Below are positions 61,893 to 64,000 of a DNA stretch of 64,000 bases, piece after piece. The stretch's first letter is position 1. Every line of letters begins with the position of its first letter. The notes beneath the pieces were generated by a model, which had not been told where the DNA came from, did not search any database, and saw only the letters and a list, made by a program, of their open reading frames with translations. The stretch lies in assembly GCF_002205635.1 (NCBI RefSeq), contig NZ_NISJ01000002.1, positions 1 through 64,000 of the forward strand. Direction: 5' to 3'. Made by a program: the position numbers and the translations under genes. Source of the DNA: Sphingopyxis witflariensis. GTDB lineage: Bacteria > Pseudomonadota > Alphaproteobacteria > Sphingomonadales > Sphingomonadaceae.

Positions 61893-62474
61893 ATGGAGAG
61901 TAACACAACGATAAAAAAACGCGATTCTGTCGCGACCCGGGCGGCCATCTTAGCCGCGGCGCATCAACGCTTTCTACGCGAAAGTTATGACAATGTCGGG
62001 TTGCGCGACATTGCCGGCGACGCCCGAGTCGATGTCGCACTGATCAGTCGTTACTTCGGCGGCAAGGAAAGCCTGTTCCGCGAGGTCGTTTCCAACGACG
62101 CCCGGCCCAATGTGTTCCGCGAACCGCAAAGCCGCGCCGAACTTCCCGCCTATCTCGCCCGGCTCATGGCGGAAGACGAGGGTGACGATCTGCAGGAACG
62201 AATGGAGATGTTCATCATCATGCTGCGATCGGCCTCCTCTCCGAAGGCTGGCGAAATCATCCGCGACCTCGTCCATCTCGACATACTCGGCCCGCTCACC
62301 GAATTGATCGGCGGCGATCACGGCGCGCTTCGCGCCAATATGCTGCTCGCCATACTGATGGGCGTCGGCGTCCTGCGTACCATCATGATGGTCGATGACA
62401 TCAACGATGTCGCCAACCCTGACGAGTGCATGGCTCGGTTCCAGGGCCTGTTCGAAGCGGCGCTAAGCTGCTGA
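61893..62474 (+). CDS. TetR-family repressor of the second RND operon
   Basis: 193 residues. N-terminal HTH: TRAAILAAAHQRFLRESYDNVGLRDIAG followed by ALISRYFGGKESLFREVV. The C-terminal domain fits the TetR_C group used by AcrR-like regulators. Divergent from the efflux adaptor gene, so most likely its local repressor, released by a pump substrate. The N-terminus before the HTH is short and polar (MESNTTIKKRDSVA). Confidence 0.92.
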   Translation: MESNTTIKKRDSVATRAAILAAAHQRFLRESYDNVGLRDIAGDARVDVALISRYFGGKESLFREVVSNDARPNVFREPQSRAELPAYLARLMAEDEGDDLQERMEMFIIMLRSASSPKAGEIIRDLVHLDILGPLTELIGGDHGALRANMLLAILMGVGVLRTIMMVDDINDVANPDECMARFQGLFEAALSC

Positions 62475-62482
62475 TCTTGTGA

Positions 62483-62500
62483 CCGGGGCTAATGCCCCGG
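62483..62500 (+). terminator. Short GC hairpin after tetR
   Basis: CCGGGGC, loop TAAT, GCCCCGG: a 7-bp perfect stem 9 bases after the tetR stop. There is no T-run, so it is only a probable terminator. Confidence 0.45.
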
Positions 62501-62677
62501 CGCCTTGGGTCCATCCATTTCTATCACCCCATTCACGTCGGCCATTCGCGCCAACGCGTTCGCGCGTGCGGCTGCACCGCAAATTGGTTTGATTTATCGC
62601 CTGTCAAAGATGCTTGAAATCGTCATACCACTTGTATAGTCCAATGCCGCATAAGACATTCCCCGGGAAGGAACGAC

Positions 62678-64000
62678 ATGCTGCTGCGGACGGCTTTAAC
62701 ATTGGCGATCACGGCCGCGGCAGCGCACCCGGCGCTCGCCCGCGATATATTGGTCGCCGACCAGACCCAGTTCAAGGCGGCGGTCAAAGCCGCAAAGGCG
62801 GGCGACTCGATCCTTCTCGCCGATGGCGAATGGCGCGACTTTCAGGCCGTCCTCTCTGGCGAAGGCCGCACCGACAAACCGATCACCCTCACCGCACAGA
62901 CCAAGGGTAAGGTTGTCCTGACCGGCCAGTCGAACCTGCGCCTCAGCGGACGTCATCTGGTCGTATCGGGCCTGATCTTCCGCGACGGCTTCAGCCCGAC
63001 AAGCGAGGTCATTTCCTTCCGCCGCGATTCCAGGTCGTTCGCGCAAGATTCGCGCATCACCGAAGTGGTGATCGACGGTTACAGCAAGACCGACCGCCGC
63101 GCCGAGGATATGTGGGTCGCGCTCTATGGCACCGGAAACCGCGTCGATCATTCGCATTTCGAGGGCAAGACCAACGCGGGCGTTACCCTCGCAGTCATCC
63201 GCCGCGCCGGCCAGCCGCTCGATAACCGCCATCGCATCGATCATAATTATTTCGGCCCGCGCCCACCGCTTGGCTCGAACGGAGGCGAAACGATCCGCAT
63301 CGGCACCAGCGAGGAATCGCTCTCGGCATCGAACACGATCGTCGAACGCAATATCTTCGACCGCACCAGCGGCGAGGTCGAGATCGTCTCGGTGAAGTCA
63401 GGCGGCAACATCTTGCGAGAAAATCTGGTGCTGTCGTCACAGGGTGCCTTTGTGCTGCGCCACGGCAACGGCAATCGCGTCGAGCGCAACATCTTCTTCG
63501 GCAACAATGTTCCCGACAGCGGCGGCGTCCGCATCATCAACCGCGACCAGACCGTCCGCGACAATTATTTCGAGGGCCTCGCTGGTAAGGATTTAAAGAG
63601 CGCAATCAGCGTGATGAACGGCGTTCCTAATTCAGTGATCAACCGCTATCATCAGGTTTCAGGCGCGGTGATCGAACACAATTCAATCGTCGGTAGCGCG
63701 CGTATCACCTTTGCTGCGGGCGCCGACGCCGAACGCTCGGCGCCGCCGATCGACAGCCGCTTCAGCCACAATCTGATCGCAGGCGCGAACGGCAGCGACC
63801 CGTTTCGCGTCGACGGCGATATCGCCGGCATCGCGCTGGCGGGCAATGTCGAGGCGAAGGTCGCCAAGCCGTTGCTGACCAGCGGCGTCGAACAGCGCGA
63901 CGTTGCGCTCGTTCGCGCGCCGAACGGCCTGCTCTATCCGACCGACCCCACGCTGGCGAATGTCGGCGCGCCGCGCGATCTGGTGCCGGTCAAGCGCGAG
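62678..64000 (+). CDS. Exported PL6-family polysaccharide lyase (partial, runs off right edge)
   Basis: 441 codons are present from ATG 62678 (GGGAAGGAACG site upstream) and the frame is open at the window end. A signal peptide (LLRTALTLAITAAAAHPALA) precedes a right-handed beta-helix of the chondroitinase B/alginate lyase type: ADGEWRDFQAVLSGEG, ITLTAQTKGKVVLTGQSNLRLSG, and the catalytic region with Lys in EIVSVKSGGNILREN and Arg in AFVLRHGNGNRVERNIFFG. It would cleave alginate or a related uronate polymer by beta-elimination in the periplasm. It is probably the first gene of an alginate-use locus continuing to the right. Confidence 0.9.
   Translation, partial: MLLRTALTLAITAAAAHPALARDILVADQTQFKAAVKAAKAGDSILLADGEWRDFQAVLSGEGRTDKPITLTAQTKGKVVLTGQSNLRLSGRHLVVSGLIFRDGFSPTSEVISFRRDSRSFAQDSRITEVVIDGYSKTDRRAEDMWVALYGTGNRVDHSHFEGKTNAGVTLAVIRRAGQPLDNRHRIDHNYFGPRPPLGSNGGETIRIGTSEESLSASNTIVERNIFDRTSGEVEIVSVKSGGNILRENLVLSSQGAFVLRHGNGNRVERNIFFGNNVPDSGGVRIINRDQTVRDNYFEGLAGKDLKSAISVMNGVPNSVINRYHQVSGAVIEHNSIVGSARITFAAGADAERSAPPIDSRFSHNLIAGANGSDPFRVDGDIAGIALAGNVEAKVAKPLLTSGVEQRDVALVRAPNGLLYPTDPTLANVGAPRDLVPVKRE

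Noticed and set aside
62614..62640. Possible promoter TTGAAA/TATAGT before the PL6 gene
   Set aside because: The spacer is only 15 bp, so it is too weak to annotate, although the position is plausible.
1..64000. CRISPR arrays, tRNA or rRNA genes
   Set aside because: I saw no regularly spaced direct repeats and no tRNA- or rRNA-like sequence in the gene-free stretches.

Overview
The window is high-GC chromosomal DNA from an alphaproteobacterium, most likely a sphingomonad such as Sphingopyxis. This is inferred from the many TonB-dependent receptors with 'EIIVTA'-type N-termini, the Pseudomonas-style B12 genes, the abundance of RND pumps and the intergenic repeat type. It holds no rRNA, tRNA or CRISPR array that I can see. 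Nearly all genes look intact; the exceptions are an IS fragment at the left edge, a polysaccharide-lyase gene cut by the right edge, and one patch of gene remnants at 22.2-22.6 kb.

Layout: 1-145, end of an IS5-family element. 159-791, a secreted protein with duplicated Cys-rich repeats. 1.0-7.0 kb, an RND efflux operon (adaptor, permease, outer-membrane lipoprotein) behind a SoxR-type promoter. 7.1-15.8 kb, a sulfated-glycan style locus: TonB receptor, arylsulfatase and GH3 glycosidase, a LacI regulator with a perfect palindromic operator, and a true formylglycine-generating enzyme. 16.0-22.2 kb, MFS transporter, a tandem (double) TetR regulator, TonB receptor and a secreted Ca-dependent PI-PLC-like enzyme. 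22.2-23.1 kb, abutting remnants of pncB and a DHFR-like gene, plus a small membrane protein. 23.1-27.5 kb, LysR regulator and a divergent cluster of two pirins, an isochorismatase-like hydrolase, a GNAT protein and OsmC. 27.6-34.75 kb, a czc-type metal-efflux operon (small His-rich protein, czcCBA, CDF transporter) behind a MerR-type promoter.

34.8-40.1 kb: an AsnC/Lrp regulator, an exported fusion of a cyanophycinase-like domain with an isoaspartyl peptidase, and a divergent TonB receptor. The two catalytic halves match the two steps of cyanophycin breakdown, so this may be an outer-membrane-linked cyanophycin or beta-aspartyl-peptide utilisation locus. This is the most interesting system in the window.

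40.2-56.0 kb: a B12 salvage super-locus with two cobalamin riboswitches. The first precedes btuB, cobO, btuFCD and a PhyH-family oxygenase. The second precedes another btuB, an unknown membrane protein, a DUF1636 protein and the complete lower-ligand/nucleotide-loop genes (cobT, cobC, cobS, cobD, cbiB, cobQ, cobU), packed with overlaps. No corrin-ring genes are present, which fits uptake and remodelling rather than de novo synthesis.

56.0-62.5 kb: a second RND efflux operon divergent from its TetR regulator. 62.7-64.0 kb: the start of an exported PL6-type (alginate lyase/chondroitinase B) polysaccharide lyase, open at the window end.
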